A stretch of DNA of 64,000 nt from Kitasatospora sp. MAA19 (GTDB lineage Bacteria; Actinomycetota; Actinomycetes; Streptomycetales; Streptomycetaceae). The translations under genes and the position numbers were made by a program. The notes beneath the pieces are model-generated. The model was not told the DNA's origin. It was given only the letters and a program-made list of their open reading frames with translations, and ran no database searches. Below are positions 63,521-64,000 of this stretch, piece by piece. The stretch covers positions 106,125 to 170,124 of the forward strand of contig NZ_JARXYZ010000016.1 in NCBI RefSeq assembly GCF_029894125.1. The letters run 5' to 3'. Every line of letters starts with the position of its first letter. Position 1 is the stretch's first letter.

Positions 63521-63549
63521 GGCCGGACCGGTGCCCGGTCCGGCCGTCG
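63521..63549 (-). terminator. Terminator after the acyl-CoA dehydrogenase gene
   Basis: 13-bp perfect stem (63521-63533 with 63537-63549), three-base loop, 20 bp past the stop at 63569. Confidence 0.65.
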
Positions 63550-63568
63550 GTACACCTCGGAGCCGCCG

Positions 63569-64000
63569 TTACGGCAGGTTGCGGGCCATGACGATGCGCT
63601 GGACCTGGTTGGTCCCCTCGTAGATCTGGGTGATCTTCGCGTCCCGCATCATCCGCTCCACCGGGTAGTCCCGCGTGTACCCGTACCCACCCAGCAACTG
63701 CACCGCATCCGTGGTGATCTCCATCGCCGCATCCGACGCGAAACACTTCGCCGCCGCCCCGAAGAACGTCAGATCCCCGTCCCCACGCTGCGACTTCGCC
63801 GCCGCCGCATACGTCAACTGCCGCGCCGCCTCCAGCTTCATCGCCATGTCCGCCAACATGAACTGAACACCCTGGAACTCCGCGATCGCCTTCCCGAACT
63901 GACGACGCTCCTTCACATACCCCGCCGCGTAGTCCAACGCCCCCTGCGCGATCCCGATCGCCTGCGCCGCGATCGTCACCCGCGTGTGGTCCAACGTCCG
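63569..64000 (-). CDS. Acyl-CoA dehydrogenase, C-terminal part
   Basis: The gene enters from the right edge; 143 C-terminal residues are visible. They form the helical FAD-binding domain of the acyl-CoA dehydrogenase family: ERRQFGKAIAEFQGVQFMLA, AVQLLGGYGYTRDYPVERMM and the catalytic-Glu segment IYEGTNQVQRIVMARNLP. The glutamate in YEGT is the general base of short/medium-chain enzymes, suggesting an active butyryl- or medium-chain-type dehydrogenase. Confidence 0.93.
   Translation of the reverse strand, partial: RTLDHTRVTIAAQAIGIAQGALDYAAGYVKERRQFGKAIAEFQGVQFMLADMAMKLEAARQLTYAAAAKSQRGDGDLTFFGAAAKCFASDAAMEITTDAVQLLGGYGYTRDYPVERMMRDAKITQIYEGTNQVQRIVMARNLP

Overview
The window is high-GC actinobacterial chromosome from a Streptomycetaceae member (Streptomyces or Kitasatospora; the sequence alone does not decide). 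Evidence for this is the very high G+C with G/C-rich third codon positions, frequent GTG/TTG starts, the Pup-proteasome locus, mycothiol biosynthesis (mshC), F420-type enzymes, and a pair of chaplin genes.

Region 1 (1-2.1 kb): end of a divergent membrane protein gene, then an FtsX-type permease and its ATPase overlapping by ATGA. Region 2 (2.2-12 kb): a complete hydroxyproline catabolic cluster on the minus strand: GntR/FCD regulator, OCD-family reductase, two proline-racemase-family enzymes, aldehyde dehydrogenase, DHDPS-family deaminase, and a three-subunit D-hydroxyproline dehydrogenase. A shared ATGTCAC motif lies at three promoters, including that of the regulator, and suggests one regulon.

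Region 3 (12-31.9 kb): the conserved core: pafB-pafC-zinc protein-small membrane protein-tatA-tatC, three FKBP prolyl isomerases, pafA, prcA, prcB, pup, dop, arc, a ferredoxin, trmI, an M50 protease with CBS domains, a RecB-type nuclease and a response regulator. Region 4 (32-47.9 kb): solute-binding lipoprotein, HAD phosphatase, metH, GH18-like membrane protein, PAC2 protein, mshC, an intradiol dioxygenase fused to a carbohydrate-binding module with an AraC regulator, a three-gene module of unknown function (PI3/4-kinase-like, DUF3090, histidine phosphatase) and corA. Much of 12-47 kb follows the order of Mycobacterium tuberculosis Rv2093c-Rv2135c as I recall it, so this is an ancient chromosomal neighbourhood.

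Region 5 (48-57.4 kb): F420-type and aldo/keto oxidoreductases, a RecD-like protein that has lost its ATPase motifs, small conserved proteins, chaplins chpC and chpH, an M20 peptidase and tRNA-Leu(GAG). Region 6 (57.4-64 kb): MFS exporter, esterase, DUF2278 protein, a 1.5-kb IS4-family insertion with perfect 16-bp ends and a 10-bp target duplication sitting on the stop codon of a TetR gene, and the 3' end of an acyl-CoA dehydrogenase gene. The IS transposase is split by a frameshift at CCC-TGA.

The least understood parts are the RecD-like pseudo-helicase, the kinase/DUF3090/phosphatase module, and the frame disruption in the IS transposase.
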